DNA of 64,000 nt from JAPPHA01 sp965242975. GTDB lineage: Bacteria > Pseudomonadota > Alphaproteobacteria > Rhodobacterales > Rhodobacteraceae. Under the pieces are notes generated by a model. That model was given only the letters and a program-made list of their open reading frames with translations. It ran no database searches and was not told where the DNA came from. Shown one piece after another: positions 54,101 to 62,735 of the stretch. A program made the translations under genes and the position numbers. Where the stretch lies: NCBI GenBank assembly GCA_965242975.1, contig CBDETS010000002.1, forward strand, positions 372,001 through 436,000, given 5' to 3'. Position 1 is the first letter of the stretch; each line of letters starts with the position of its first letter.

Positions 54101-54691
54101 ATCCCGCCTATCCCGCGCACTAAGCGGCAGTGCAAAGGTCTCGTCGAACCGCCCCTGCGCGTCATAGACGCGGTGCACATAAACCAGATCTTCGCCATCG
54201 GGCATCCGTGCGGTCACACGCCCACCGGGCTGGATCCGCAGAACTTCCACAATCTCTGCACCGCCGCGGGCATTGGGGTCAATAATACGGATCTCACCGC
54301 GTTCGACAAAAGCGGGATAATTTAGGCGGCTCTGAAAGGTAACCGTGTCGCCCGCCGCAGACTTCAGCGCCTGCGCATCGAGGCGGCGGGTGGTTTCAAG
54401 CCCATCGAAGCGCACCTGAACATCCGCTTCAGCCAAAGCCAGATCGGCCTTGCGCTGCAAATCCACCAAGCGCGGTTCGCCAACCGTGGGCGCGCCGTTG
54501 ACCGAGACGGCAAAGCCTCGCGTGGGCGGAGTGGCGTCCGGCGCGGTTTCGGTGTTGTGTCCGACCGGAATCTCGACCACAGGGCCAGGCACACACCCGG
54601 AATTGATGTCATTCTGGCAGATTTGAGCCAACGCAGGTTGAGTCAGTGCAGTGCCCGCCAGAAGCGAGAGTACCAAAGTATTCTTTTTCAC
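51191..54691 (-). CDS. Large outer-membrane beta-barrel protein
   Basis: 1166 residues from a GTG start behind GGAG. Signal peptide at about 1-22 (TLVLSLLAGTALTQPALAQ). An N-terminal region has carboxypeptidase-regulatory-like beta-sandwich stretches (ITVSGTTLPPNTRVQTLGEV, FAIQRFLPVGEHAVDIA). From about residue 560 come many alternating amphipathic strands, ending LFVNLIAKF with the terminal Phe used for outer-membrane assembly. 17 bp downstream of the DUF11 gene, so one operon. I infer a surface anchor or export pore for that partner; no exact family is named. Confidence 0.75.
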   Translation of the reverse strand: MKKNTLVLSLLAGTALTQPALAQICQNDINSGCVPGPVVEIPVGHNTETAPDATPPTRGFAVSVNGAPTVGEPRLVDLQRKADLALAEADVQVRFDGLETTRRLDAQALKSAAGDTVTFQSRLNYPAFVERGEIRIIDPNARGGAEIVEVLRIQPGGRVTARMPDGEDLVYVHRVYDAQGRFDETFALPLSARDRRDLAEGKTQEEGSSSLKRADVRIVGGAITVSGTTLPPNTRVQTLGEVVETDDKGSFAIQRFLPVGEHAVDIAASTVDLTREIEIPGAEWFYVGIVDVTLGWRDGDRRDADGQSSDSRYDRGRIAGYVRGRTVDGTEITISVDTQEEELSDIFRNLDQRDPRRLLRRLDPDDLYPTYGDDSMLVETAPTSGRFFVKVKKDGNHILWGDYKANIEGSEYIRNERTFYGAQAHAKTSAVTETGEARASIKLYGAQPDNLPQRDVFRGTGGSVYFLSRQDISLGSETITIEIRDPSSNRVVDRVSLAYGTDYNINYIQGVVRLTRPLSAYAGKDRLISTNPNGDDDVNLVVQYEWTPDALDSDSYAYGGRGEVWLSDRLRLGVTGQVEQTAIADQQTAGVDLRWEHSDRTWAEAEIARSDGPGFGSFASTDGGLTGSRSSGQDGSGNAYRFAAQTDLEESGLAVSGLIGGYFEHRDTGFTSLDYSIVSDETLWGLYGAVDASDRTRYRFYADFYENDAGLKNNEVGLEAYHQLSGKSDLSFGIEHLDTKTVTASSAGNGSRTDVALRYARAVSERLGWNVFGLATVKRNDTMERNNRIGVGGQVQLDEFLRIEGEVSGGNLGVGAQALITYDDQQGKSTYFGYTLDPDRTALNSVLNNGEGGQFVAGSQQKLSDNTRVYVENRYELFSTGQNMTGTYGVDYSHSEYTDYSAVLEVGQVDDPVEGDFRRQAISLGYVYDNATTATEGRLEYRRERGLDGNANRNSDTILFLGSLRHKLSKSRRVLASLDVVHTNADKPALTDTDYAEMSVGYAYRPIRHDRLNILARYRFVYDEYGQVITSGSDTDVRGPLQHSHILSIDAEYDGTQQWSLGGKIGYRFSETAPNGTSDFISNNAWLLVANTRYHVTHKWDLLAEFRMLTTEQADTQDAGMLLAAYRHVGDNAKIGLGYNLTSFSDDLADLTYDDGGLFVNLIAKF

Positions 54692-54708
54692 GATTTTTCT
54701 CCGGGTTC

Positions 54709-56811
54709 TTACTTGCCGATCCGATTGAGCTCGCGTTCGATCAACAACTGCGTGCCGGAACGGTCGGGCCAGATTTTGCGAAGATGTCTTTCGACGATGT
54801 CCAGATTGCGTTTGGCTTCCCGTCTGAATTCATCGCCGACGTGGTATCGAAGTCGGATGACCGCTGGATTCCCAGCCAGATCGTCGACCAGCCGGTCAAG
54901 CGCCTGATACAGCGGTGCGATCATCGCCTGCCTGCCGGTACTGGTGTTCCACTCAAATGCAGTCGCATCCAGATCCAGACGCACCACATTGGAAATCGCC
55001 GCTCCGAAATTTACCCGCGCCATCTTGCCCGCCGTCACCCGCAGAACGCGCGGGTTTTCGGTGGTCAGGCGATAGCCTGACGGCAGCGTACGTGTGTCCA
55101 ACTTCAGAATGACATTCGATCCGATTGCCGTGGGCAGAATCTGACAGGGCACGTGATACCGACCGTACTGATCCGTCGTGATCAACTCGCCGCGCACGGT
55201 GGCGATGCGCACACCCGGCAGACCCGGCTCGCCCTCATCCTGGTAGCCGTTCTGGTTCAGGTCGTCATACACTTTGCCGATTAGATCAGTGCAGTCGAAG
55301 ACATGCTCGACCCGCTGACGGACGGTTGCCGTCGCTACGTTGGACAATCGGGCACCTGTGGTATCAGTGGCAAAGGTGCGATTGATCAGTTCCGCACCAG
55401 CGGTGTCCGACACCACTCGCGTGGCCAGCGTCACCGTGACCGAATTGCCCGCTGGCAACGAAAAACCATCCCAATTGAGTGTCGCCCTATCGACTCTTGG
55501 CTCACGCGGTATGCCATCCACCATCGCGGTCCCAGGCGTATAGATCAGCCCGGTGGGCAGCCGGTCTTGCAGGATCACATCACTGAGATTCGCGGCGGAG
55601 TCATTCTGAAATTCCAGCGTAAAGACCACGGTTCCGCCGTAGAAAACCGACGTTACGCTGGCCGTCTTGAAAGCCGTGAGAGGATTCAGAGACAAAGCCG
55701 GGGACGCAACCAAAAAACTGGCTGACAGTGGCCCGTGATTGTCTATGGGGTCGGTCTGGACCATGGTGATTGAAGCGGGATCAGTGGTACTTGTGATCGT
55801 CGAGCCGGGCGTCGCATCGGCATTTACCGTGAACGGCAGTGTCATCGTCAGGGTCTGACCAAAGTCCAGCGTATCAACGGTCAGCACGCCGCCAGAAAAG
55901 CTGGGGTTTCCTTCAAAACCGCCTATGCTGGTGAAAATCGGCGTTCCGGCAGTGATGCCTGCTGGCAGCAAGTCCGCGATGCGCAGATCAATTGCCGCAG
56001 ACTGCTGATCATCACCCAGATGTTCGACAGTGATCACATAAGACGAGCTTTCGCCTGCGGACAGCTGCGCATCGTTAACTGTTTTCGACACCCGAATATC
56101 GGCCTCGGACATGATTGTGAACAAAAACCCTTCTCTGGCGCGACCGCTATTGGCAAGAAAGTTCACGGTACCGGATCCGGAGATTGCCGGGCTGAGCGAA
56201 CTCCACCGCAAGCAGTTGTTCGGAATTGCGCCTGACGAAAAATCGCGACAGACAAAGCCAACAGGCAGGCCCGGCGGCACGGAGTCGCTCGTGCGGCGCT
56301 GCAAAAAGGATGTCTGACCGATTGTCGTGGACTCAGTTGTCAGTTGATCGAGGGGGTCGCGAATGGTGCCCGTCCCGGTCGCACCCGGAAAATTGAACGT
56401 GTATTGATCAAAGAATGCGCCAAAGCCGCCGCCAGACCCGTTGTTTCCCTGGATCAATAGTTTGTATCTGAAACCGGGGGCTGAAATATTTGCGGCAAAC
56501 TGCGAATCCAGGTTCCAAACGGTATCCGGGAAGTTGCCAAAAAAACTCAGGCCGTTAGTGATAGGCGTCAGGGATTGCCTGCCTGGACCAGTTGCGGTGA
56601 AGCTGTATGTGCCGCTGATCGAACTGGGTGGCTCGGTCGTGATTGTCCCTTCATTACCGCCGCTGAAAACAAATTCTGCGGAGAAAGCTGGTGTGTAAGT
56701 GCAGGCCCACGCCGTAACTGCAAGCATTGCGGCACAAAGCATACTAAGAAAAACAGCCTGGAAACGCGTGTATCCATTTCTCAAATACGACATGATGGAA
56801 TTAACTTTCAT
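54709..56811 (-). CDS. DUF11/SdrD-B-type surface protein
   Basis: 700 residues. Hydrophobic export signal in the first 45 or so (FLSMLCAAMLAVTAWACTYT ... FSA). Then a beta-rich domain, a DUF11-like module (ADIRVSKTVNDAQLSAGESS, VITVEHLGDD), a second (LNPLTAFKTASVTSVFYGGT, VVFTLEFQNDS), an SdrD-B-like module (LIGKVYDDLNQNGYQDEGEP), and a charged C-terminal region (RLRYHVGDEFRREAKRNLDI) that may bind the barrel or cell wall. Probably exported and surface-associated. First gene of the pair. Confidence 0.75.
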   Translation of the reverse strand: MKVNSIMSYLRNGYTRFQAVFLSMLCAAMLAVTAWACTYTPAFSAEFVFSGGNEGTITTEPPSSISGTYSFTATGPGRQSLTPITNGLSFFGNFPDTVWNLDSQFAANISAPGFRYKLLIQGNNGSGGGFGAFFDQYTFNFPGATGTGTIRDPLDQLTTESTTIGQTSFLQRRTSDSVPPGLPVGFVCRDFSSGAIPNNCLRWSSLSPAISGSGTVNFLANSGRAREGFLFTIMSEADIRVSKTVNDAQLSAGESSSYVITVEHLGDDQQSAAIDLRIADLLPAGITAGTPIFTSIGGFEGNPSFSGGVLTVDTLDFGQTLTMTLPFTVNADATPGSTITSTTDPASITMVQTDPIDNHGPLSASFLVASPALSLNPLTAFKTASVTSVFYGGTVVFTLEFQNDSAANLSDVILQDRLPTGLIYTPGTAMVDGIPREPRVDRATLNWDGFSLPAGNSVTVTLATRVVSDTAGAELINRTFATDTTGARLSNVATATVRQRVEHVFDCTDLIGKVYDDLNQNGYQDEGEPGLPGVRIATVRGELITTDQYGRYHVPCQILPTAIGSNVILKLDTRTLPSGYRLTTENPRVLRVTAGKMARVNFGAAISNVVRLDLDATAFEWNTSTGRQAMIAPLYQALDRLVDDLAGNPAVIRLRYHVGDEFRREAKRNLDIVERHLRKIWPDRSGTQLLIERELNRIGK

Positions 56812-57291
56812 TACAGGTCAGCGGGATGGGTCGACTGGATTTAATGGTGAATTTGTTCGGCGCAGATCTTCGAAAGACCCGCGTTGCGGCTTCTCAGACG
56901 GGCGGTTCTTGTTCCGGCTCAAATGAATGGCCAAAGCAAGGGCACGACCGAATTTGATCGACAGGCAACAGGATTAGTTTGTAACCAGATGAGTAGGTAA
57001 ACCGCACACTTGAGTAGAGCATGGTCTGCAGAAGTCTGGTATAAGTTTCCCGGGTGTGCTTTCGCGACTCGTAAGAATCTCCTTCAACCGTACCATCATG
57101 TCCACCTGAGTACCTCCATTTTGGTTCTGCGAGAGGATGGACCGCAACTCATGAGAACATGAGAAAAGCGTCTCCACTCTTTCCGCATGATTTGTGGGTA
57201 CAGGGATGTTTCTAGTTGTGTTAAATAACATTTCGAAAAATGGAATTTATTTTCAGATTTATCTGAAAAGCGCCGTATTTCGCTATTTATA
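56812..57291. promoter_or_regulatory. Upstream region of envelope operon
   Basis: About 480 bp. A minus-strand 85-codon frame (56974-57231, MLFNTTRNIPVPTNHAERVE) may be a small gene but is unrecognised. At 57250-57269 the perfect palindrome TTTTCAGATTTATCTGAAAA (8-bp arms) lies in A/T-rich DNA, a candidate operator. The left part should hold the operon promoter. Confidence 0.5.
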
Positions 57292-57967
57292 CTCCCGCGA
57301 CCGAATTGACCTGAATGTTGTTGCTCAGATCACCTTGTAGTTTTGGGTCGCTACGACGCGGAAATTGTCGGTAACGGTGTCTCGGAATTTGGTCCAGTTT
57401 TCGGGCAGCGTTTTTCGGAAGAACTCGAATATGGCGACGGTGAACGCGGCAAAGCTGGGGTAATGCTGATTGTGCGTGACCCATTTGTGCATGATGCCCC
57501 AAAGTCGTTCGATCGCGTTGAGATGTGGGGCGTATGAGGGCAAGAAGTGCAATTTCACGCGCCGCTCCGGGCTTTCCAGCCATGGTGTGAGTATCTTTGC
57601 ATGATGGTAGCGCGCATTGTCGAGGATAACGTGAATTGCGGTCTTCGTGGGGTAGCTTTGTTCGATCTTTTCCAGCATTTGCCGGGTCGTTTCGGCATTG
57701 ATCTTCTCGCCCTCCACGAAGGTGAACTGGAAGGTTTCAAGATTGAGCGCCCCCTGAATGTTGAGCCGCTTGCGACCTGATGTGGTTTTCACAGCGGTCT
57801 TTTGCCCTTTGGGAAACCAGCCATGCGCGGGGCGGCTCTGATATTCGGGGTGTACGGCGTCCGAAAACACAACCGCCTCATCCGGCGACAGGGCGGTCAT
57901 CAGCGCCTCGTACCAGTCGATAAATGCCTGCTGCTGGTCTGGATCGGCTTGCGCGGAAAGCGCGAGA
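57292..57967 (-). pseudogene. IS630-family type B transposase, C-terminal half
   Basis: Same as the C-terminal part of 62826-63890: VVFSDAVHPEYQSRPAHGWF (Asp), VILDNARYHHAKILTPWLE (Asp), LPSYAPHLNAIERLWGIMHK (Glu). It includes the element's right end CTCCCGCGACCG beside TA (57290-57291). The N-terminal half is cut at the IS6 copy 3 left end. Confidence 0.92.
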
Positions 57968-58775
57968 GGCATTGCCAAATTGATGTGGGGAGCTTGATGG
58001 CGTAAGGATCTGCAATGAAAATACCATCCAGCATGCCAGGCCTGAAGGGGTTTCGTTTTCCACGCGAGGTGATCGCGTATGCGGTTTGGGCGTATCACCG
58101 ATTTGCTCTGAGTACAGCGGATGTTGAAGATTTGCTTGCCGAACGCGGCGTGATCGTCAGCCGGGAGACAGTTCGGCTGTGGGTGAACCGCTTTGGTCGC
58201 CACTTTGCGGGATGCATCAAACGCGATCGTCCCCGCCCAAACGACAAGTGGCACCTTGATGAAGTGGTTATCACCATCGCGGGAGAGCGTTTCTGGCTGT
58301 GGCGTGCGGTAGACGCCGATGGAGATACTCTTGATATTCTCGTCCAGAGGCACCGGAATGCTAAGGCTGCCAGGCGGTTTTTACACCGCTTGATCAACGT
58401 ATATGGCGACCCGCGGGTTGTCGTGTCGGATAAGTTGCGCAGCTACATAAAACCGATCAAAAGCTTGGCCCCAACCGCGGAGCACCGGGCCCACAAGGGG
58501 CTGAACAATCGTGCAGAAGGGTCGCATCGACCGACACGAAAACGAGAGAAGGTCATGGGCCGGTTCAAGTCACCGGCGCAAGCTCAGAGGTTCCTGGCAG
58601 CTCATGACCAAATCAATACAGTCTTCCGTCCCCGCCGCTATCGCATGCACGCCAACCACTACCGACAATCAAGAGCAGACGCCTTCGATCTGTGGCGCCT
58701 CTACGCCCTCGAAATGACCGCATGACCAAGCATCGCCAGAAAACTACAAATTCAGCAAATTAACTTGGCGATGCC
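57968..58775 (+). mobile_element. IS6-family element, copy 3
   Basis: 808 bp. It joins a half IS630 (left) to a decapitated IS4-type element (right), with no target duplication: a deletion or fusion point. Confidence 0.95.
58015..58725 (+). CDS. IS6-family transposase
   Basis: 236 residues, same protein as 16696-17406. Catalytic Asp in WHLDEVV, Asp in VVSDKL, Glu region intact. Likely active, able to mobilise the segments between copies. Confidence 0.95.
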   Translation: MKIPSSMPGLKGFRFPREVIAYAVWAYHRFALSTADVEDLLAERGVIVSRETVRLWVNRFGRHFAGCIKRDRPRPNDKWHLDEVVITIAGERFWLWRAVDADGDTLDILVQRHRNAKAARRFLHRLINVYGDPRVVVSDKLRSYIKPIKSLAPTAEHRAHKGLNNRAEGSHRPTRKREKVMGRFKSPAQAQRFLAAHDQINTVFRPRRYRMHANHYRQSRADAFDLWRLYALEMTA

Positions 58776-59529
58776 TGACGAGGTCATGCAGACCTATGCC
58801 AGTGAGATCCTCCGTCGCCAGCAGGATGCCGGAGATACGATTGTGCTGGCCCTTGATCAAAGCAAACTCAACGAAGGCCACGAGGTTTTGATGCTATCGG
58901 TGCGAATGCGGGACCGCGCCCTTCCGGTCGCCTGGCGCGTGCGACAGACCAAAGGGCCAATTGGCTGGCGTGTGCAACACGATCTTCTGGAAAGCGTTTG
59001 CCCATGGCTACCCGAGAGTGCGCGTGTCTTGCTGACCGGGGATCGGTTCTATGGGACGGCCCGCCTGATCGAATGGTGCCAAGAGGCGGGCTGGGGTTAC
59101 CGGCTGCGTATGAAGGGCAATATCACGTTGCAGCATCAGGGTGGTGAACTGGCGACCCGTGAGATTGCTGAACTGACGCCCGAAGGCCTCGTAAACGCGG
59201 AGCTTTATGGGACGGGCGTCATTACCAACATCGGCGTGCTCCACCAAGACGGGCACAAGGAACCGTGGATCATCGCCATGAATGTAGCCCCGTCTGAATA
59301 CAGAGTTCTCGACTATGGCATGCGGTGGAGCATTGAGGCCATGTTCTCCGACTTCAAGACCCGGGGCTGCGGCATCACCCAAAGCCAGATCAAAAAACCG
59401 GATCGATTGGCGCGTCTCATCCTCGTGTAGGACGACAGTTCATTTTGTTCGTAAGGCGACACCCAGTTTTACGAGGTGTCATCGGCCTTAACTTGTCGGT
59501 TTCTAGTCAATGGGTGACGGGAATGAACG

Positions 59530-60792
59530 ATGAGTTTTCTCAAACAAGAGGAACGAACAGCAATGGCTGTATTGTTGGAGCAGGGACATTCGCAAAGCTC
59601 GGTTGCACGGCTTCTTGGGGTGTCCGAAGGCACGGTTCGATATCACCACAAGCGCCGAACTGCGGGAGCTGTGGACGGCCGCAGCAAGCAAGCATTCAAG
59701 GCCTCTGATTGCGCGGAGGCGATTTCGCACTGGCGCTCTCAGCAGGAGGGAGGCCGCATCAACCTCGCAGAACTTCATGCGTGGTTGCAGCGGGAGCATG
59801 ATTATGGCGGCAGCCTGCGCTCAGTTCAGCGGTACTGGAAAGCGACCTATCCTGCCCCGAAGATCCGATCCAGGCGGCGCGTTGAGACCCCTGCGGGGGC
59901 ACAGGCCCAGGTAGACTGGGCAGAGTTTCCCGGCGCGGTTCTGGGCGGCGAGTCGGTCAATCTTGTGGCCTTGATCGTGACGTTGTCCTGGAGCCGCAAG
60001 CGGGCGGTTGTCTGGGCGCATTCAAAGGACATGCTGTCCTGGCAGTCGTGTCAGGTGGCGTGCCTGCGTCGCCTGGGCGGTGCCCCCGCAGTGCTGCGGA
60101 TCGACAACGTCAAGACAGCGATCTCCGAAGGTGCCGGTGCCTGGGGCACCATCAATGATACGTATCAGCGCTTTGCTGCGCAGTTGAGCTTCCATGTTGA
60201 TGCCTGCCAACCGAAGCATCCCGAGGGAAAGGGCAAAGTTGAACGCAATGTGCGGGACCTTCGGGAGACGGTGGACCCGCGGCGGGAGGATTTCGACAGT
60301 CTGGAGCAGTTGCAGGCCGCAACCGATACGCGGCTGGAGGAACGATCTCAACGTCTGCGCTGCCCAGCAACAGGCACCAGCATAGCTGAAGCGTGGGAGC
60401 AGGAACGCCGCCTTCTGACACCATTGCCTGAGACGCTACCGGAGCCATTCGACATTGTCGTGCGCCGTCCGGTCGGAATTGACTGCATGGTCAGTTTCGA
60501 GGGCCGGCAATATAGCGCGCCGTTTCGGTTCGTCGGTCAGGACGTTGAGGTGCGAGGTCTGGCCGGGCACGTGCAGATCATCAAAGACACCGAACAGATT
60601 GCCTTACACCCGCGCCATACCGATCAGTTGATCGTGCGTGACGAGTCTCACTACGAGGGTGAGGACACTGATCGTGTTCGTGCTCCGATGCCGCTCGGCA
60701 AGATGGGTCGCGGTCTGCAAGCTTTGGCGGCCGACAATGTTCAGTACCGTTCGATCGACATCTACGCCCGTCTGGCGGAGGTGGCCCGATGA
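59530..60792 (+). CDS. istA: IS21 transposase IstA, second type
   Basis: 420 residues. Helix-turn-helix GHSQSSVARLLGVSEGTVRY; integrase core AQVDWAEFPGAVLG (Asp), VLRIDNVKTAI (Asp), HPEGKGKVERNVRDLRE (Glu); C-terminal domain VSFEGRQYSAPFRFVGQDVE. Intact. Overlaps istB by 4 bases (ATGA). Confidence 0.95.
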   Translation: MSFLKQEERTAMAVLLEQGHSQSSVARLLGVSEGTVRYHHKRRTAGAVDGRSKQAFKASDCAEAISHWRSQQEGGRINLAELHAWLQREHDYGGSLRSVQRYWKATYPAPKIRSRRRVETPAGAQAQVDWAEFPGAVLGGESVNLVALIVTLSWSRKRAVVWAHSKDMLSWQSCQVACLRRLGGAPAVLRIDNVKTAISEGAGAWGTINDTYQRFAAQLSFHVDACQPKHPEGKGKVERNVRDLRETVDPRREDFDSLEQLQAATDTRLEERSQRLRCPATGTSIAEAWEQERRLLTPLPETLPEPFDIVVRRPVGIDCMVSFEGRQYSAPFRFVGQDVEVRGLAGHVQIIKDTEQIALHPRHTDQLIVRDESHYEGEDTDRVRAPMPLGKMGRGLQALAADNVQYRSIDIYARLAEVAR

Positions 60793-61568
60793 CCTATCCA
60801 CGCGTAAAGCTCGATATTGACGCAACCCGCCAGAAGTTGGACGCGCTTGGCCTTGGCTATGCATCCGCAGCACTGCAAGCCTTGTTGTCCGAGGCCGTCG
60901 GCACCGAGATGTCCGCCCACCAGTTTCTTGAGCAGATTCTCGACATTGAGCGCGCCGGACGCGAAGAGCGCCGCATCAAGACCATGCTGAAGACCTCGAA
61001 GATCCCGATCGGACAGACATTGGAGAACTTTGATTTTGCCTTCCAGCCCGCGATTGAGCGCTCCCGGATCGAGACCCTGGCGACCGGCAGCTGGATCCGG
61101 AATGCCGAGGTCGTTCTGCTTCAGGGACCGCCTGGGGTCGGGAAGTCGCATTTGCTCGTGGGGCTGGGCATTCGGGCGATCCAACTCGGTTTCTCGGTCC
61201 AGTACTACCGCTTCGATGAACTGCTGACCGCCATCAAGGCGGACGCGCTTCTGCCACCCACAAGGCTTAAAAGCCGGAAATACATGTCCAGTTCGCTCCT
61301 GCTGATTGACGAAATGGGCTTCGATCCGATGAACAGAGAAGAGGCGGGCCTGTTCTTCCGGCTGGTCAGCTATCGATACACTCGGGGCGCGATGATCATC
61401 ACAACCAACAAGAGTATTCGCGACTGGACCGAGTTGCTCGCTGGAGATGAAGTCCTTGCTGCCGCAATCCTTGATCGGCTCCTGCACCGATCTCATGTAC
61501 TCAATATCAAAGGGCGCTCATATCGGCTGCGCGACCTTGAAGACCTACTGGCAAAACAGAACGCCTGA
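60789..61568 (+). CDS. istB: IS21 ATPase helper IstB, second type
   Basis: 259 residues. Walker A LLQGPPGVGKSHL at about 111-122 and Walker B LLLIDEMGFDPM. Translationally coupled to istA. Intact. Confidence 0.95.
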   Translation: MTYPRVKLDIDATRQKLDALGLGYASAALQALLSEAVGTEMSAHQFLEQILDIERAGREERRIKTMLKTSKIPIGQTLENFDFAFQPAIERSRIETLATGSWIRNAEVVLLQGPPGVGKSHLLVGLGIRAIQLGFSVQYYRFDELLTAIKADALLPPTRLKSRKYMSSSLLLIDEMGFDPMNREEAGLFFRLVSYRYTRGAMIITTNKSIRDWTELLAGDEVLAAAILDRLLHRSHVLNIKGRSYRLRDLEDLLAKQNA

Positions 61569-61911
61569 GCGGGGAAATTTTCGCGACGCGCGTTGGAAAG
61601 CTTCGGTCGGGCTTCGCCCTCCCGGCACTTCCCAACGCGCGGACCTCGTAAAACTGGGTGTCGCCTTATCTCGTAAAACTAGGTGTCGCTTGACACCTCG
61701 TGCTGGCAATCGCCATGTACTGGGCCGTCTCAACAGGAACTGCAGAAGAGCACCACGTCGCGAAACGCGGCGAAAAAAGGGGATTCGAAAAGCCCGACGG
61801 TCCCTATGCTCGCTCTTCAAAGCCGGTCTCCGGGCCATCCGAAGATGTCTCGCCGGCTACGCAAAAATCCCCAAACTCTGGGAGGTCTGGATAAATTGAA
61901 GGGTGGTAAGG

Positions 61912-62495
61912 CCTTTGAGGCGTAGCCATTTTTTAGATGCTGCCTGAATGAGGGTGAAGACCATCAGCTTTGCGGTCTTTTGTGACAGCGCCCCTTTGGT
62001 GCGCACCGTTCGGTGCCGAACAGTGGCAAACACGCTTTCGATCGGGTTCGATGTGCGCAGATGGCTCCAATGTTCCGCCGGGAAGTCAAAGAATGCGAGC
62101 ATCGCGTCTCGATCCTTGGTCAGGCAGGCAACGGCCTTTGGGTATTTGACGCCATACTTCTCGGAGAAAACTGCCAGCGCCGCTTTTGCTTCTTTGCGCG
62201 TTCCGGCGTGCTGAATATCGCCCAGATCTGATTTCACCGCCGGGGCCATCTGCTTGGGAAAACAGTTCAGCACATTCTTCACCTTATGTACCCAACACCG
62301 CTGATGTTTTGTGCTTGGAAACGTCTTGTCCAGTGCATTCCAGAACCCCATGGCACCATCTCCGACTGCGATTTCCGGTGGGACGGACAGGCCGCGACCT
62401 TTGATGTCGGTCAGCAATTCATGCCAGCTCTGTGCGCTTTCCCGCAAGCCGACCTGAAAGCCGATCAGCTCTTTCTTGCCCTCCGGTGTGAAAAC
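61912..62495 (-). pseudogene. IS256-family transposase, C-terminal part
   Basis: GKKELIGFQVGLRESAQSWH ... VGDGAMGFWNALDKTFPSTK, QRCWVHKVKNVLNCFPK, LRTSNPIESVFATVRHRT (Glu). It begins mid-protein at about 62495 and its last codons are replaced by the IS4 end at 61911. Not functional; different from the IS256 fragment at 29.4 kb as far as can be compared. Confidence 0.9.
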
Positions 62496-62735
62496 CTATT
62501 CACAGCAAAAACCGTGCCTAACCACCTTACATAGTTTGCGTCATTCCTCTCATTAACGTAAGTAATACAGCATGTTGCGCGGTACTTCAAGCAGAGTTTA
62601 TATGCGTTACATATATGTTTTTTGCAGGCACTCTGTCGCAAGAAGTTGCATTTTCGGTGAGAACTATGTACGCATAATTCCGCATTTTGCACTGCTTTTG
62701 CGCTGATCACGATATATGTAAGCATACATGCTATA
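62496..62735. other. A/T-rich gap
   Basis: About 240 bp of clearly lower G+C, with several ATATGTA/TACATAT-like words near 62605-62625 and 62710-62730. No gene. It resumes after the IS630 (63924-64000), so this is a piece of different origin into which IS630 inserted. Confidence 0.5.

Larger units (their letters stand above)
59426..61695 (+). mobile_element. IS21-family element, second type, complete
   Basis: 2270 bp, TGTAGGACGACA ... CGCTTGACA, with the 5-bp duplication CCTCG (59421-59425, 61696-61700). Ends carry repeated GCGACACC-x-AGTTTTACGAG-type motifs. Distinct from the IS21 at 44 kb. Confidence 0.94.
58776..61911 (+). pseudogene. IS4-type transposase (inner type), copy 2, truncated and split by IS21
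   Basis: Reads DEVMQTYASEILRRQQDAG ... KKPDRLARLILV, is interrupted at 59425 by an IS21 element, and resumes after 61695 with LAIAMYWAVSTGTAEEHH to the C terminus. The N-terminal 70 or so residues are lost at the IS6 edge. The right inverted repeat TTGAAGGGTGGTAAGG ends at 61911, inside an IS256 transposase. Confidence 0.92.

Noticed and set aside
62465..62725. Cys-rich 86-codon minus-strand frame
   Set aside because: It begins in A/T-rich non-coding DNA and ends inside the IS256 fragment in the wrong frame; no ribosome site and implausible composition.
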